From Treponema sp. (lineage in GTDB: Bacteria > Spirochaetota > Spirochaetia > Treponematales > Breznakiellaceae): a stretch of 13,635 bases of DNA. The position numbers and the translations under genes are program-made. Below, in pieces: positions 13,223-13,635 of this stretch. The stretch spans positions 1-13,635 of the forward strand of contig JAITEW010000061.1 in assembly GCA_031281855.1 (NCBI GenBank), written 5' to 3'. Positions within the stretch are counted from its first letter, which is position 1; each line of letters begins with the position of its first letter. The notes under the pieces were generated by a model that saw only the letters and a program-made list of their open reading frames with translations, was not told where the DNA came from and ran no database searches.

Positions 13223-13635
13223 ACTTGACCCGTAAGCGGCGTGATTGCAAGGGCACGAACTTTTTCAATAGGCAGATCCGTCGTTTCAGCGACATCTTCC
13301 GCAGCCCATCCCCTTGCCAGAAGATTTCGCGCTATCGCAAGGGCTTTCTTTTCTTCGCCCTGTTCAATACCTTGTTCAATGCCCCGTTCGATACCTTGTT
13401 CAATGCCCCGTTCAATCCATTGGGGAATTATCCCCGCTTCCGTAAACACTTCCTCAAATGTTGCCGTACTGTTTGCCATAGTCCATGCCTCCAAAAATGC
13501 CCGCGGATTCGCCCGTAGCAGCACGTCCAAATAGGCGCTCAAAGGCGCCTCCCGGGCCGCATCCTTCCCAGCTTCCAGTATAACGCTTGCAGCGCCGCTT
13601 TCCAAGTCGTTCGTCAGCGATTTCAGCCATAGATT
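13219..13635 (-). CDS. Rpn family / PD-(D/E)XK nuclease family transposase, C-terminal part (5' end outside window)
   Basis: The minus-strand frame stays open from the right window edge to a TAG at 13219-13221, so only about 138 C-terminal residues are seen; the TTG at 13603-13605 is internal. The visible part has ATFEEVFTEAGIIPQWIERG, then a run of ER-GI/EQ-GI repeats, then EEKKALAIARNLLARG and a final helix pair. This is the usual C-terminal layout of recombination-promoting nuclease (Rpn/YhgA-like) or PD-(D/E)XK family transposase proteins, which are often multicopy. The nuclease domain itself would lie beyond the window, so activity cannot be judged. Its stop codon overlaps that of the HD-GYP gene by 3 nt. 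Confidence 0.75.
   Translation of the reverse strand, partial: NLWLKSLTNDLESGAASVILEAGKDAAREAPLSAYLDVLLRANPRAFLEAWTMANSTATFEEVFTEAGIIPQWIERGIEQGIERGIEQGIEQGEEKKALAIARNLLARGWAAEDVAETTDLPIEKVRALAITPLTGQV
13358..13417 (-). repeat. Five tandem 12-bp units encoding E(Q/R)GI repeats
   Basis: Five consecutive 12-bp units run from 13358 to 13417 (for example CCTTGTTCAATG at both 13370-13381 and 13394-13405, and CCCCGTTCGATA at 13382-13393). They encode four-residue E-(Q/R)-G-I repeats on the minus strand. Alternating unit types give a 24-bp higher-order period. Being in multiples of three, length changes by slippage would keep the frame. Confidence 0.85.

Overview
The window looks like chromosomal DNA of a spirochaete of the Treponema group. 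The evidence is two FlaB-type core flagellins that lack the variable outer domains, and the order flaB - flaB - flaG - fliD - unknown protein - PilZ protein - tsaE - tsaB - HD-GYP protein. From memory this matches the Treponema pallidum TP0868-TP0877 neighbourhood; I could not check that here. The base composition is moderately GC-rich by eye, and a repeat-bearing Rpn-type nuclease/transposase gene lies at the right edge. Both would fit the larger-genome, for example gut-associated, treponemes. That last point is inference.

Layout. (1) 2-1933 (+): 3' part of rarA, fused to a C-terminal methyltransferase-like domain. (2) 1917-2777 (-): a sugar-phosphate isomerase/epimerase-type TIM barrel, convergent with rarA; both stop codons sit in one perfect 19-bp palindrome. 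(3) 2885-3712 (+): an alpha/beta hydrolase of the carbohydrate-esterase type, divergent from gene 2 across a 107-bp intergenic region. (4) 3894-6500 (+): flagellin 1, a 352-bp gene-free and highly structured spacer, flagellin 2, a probable intrinsic terminator/attenuator, then flaG. (5) 6554-10577 (+): fliD, an unrecognised 280-aa protein, and a membrane-anchored PilZ protein. (6) 10731-13222 (+): a new transcription unit with a good promoter, holding a small unknown protein, tsaE (apparent CTG start), tsaB (TTG start) and a PAS-like/HD-GYP phosphodiesterase. (7) 13219-13635 (-): the C-terminal part of an Rpn-family protein, convergent and stop-overlapping with the HD-GYP gene.

How the genes work together. 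Flagellin, FlaG and FliD build the periplasmic filament and its cap. The PilZ protein is a likely c-di-GMP receptor and the HD-GYP protein a likely c-di-GMP hydrolase, so c-di-GMP sensing and degradation lie next to the motility genes. TsaE and TsaB belong to the tRNA t6A37 pathway.

The most interesting signal is regulatory. The leaders of both flagellin genes and of flaG each carry a small hairpin with AAGGA exposed in its loop. A second GGA lies 24, 25 and 27 nt downstream, inside the Shine-Dalgarno sequence. This is the two-site architecture of CsrA-repressed flagellin mRNAs (B. subtilis hag; CsrA also acts on Borrelia flaB). Its repetition in three consecutive genes suggests a CsrA-controlled flagellar filament cluster.
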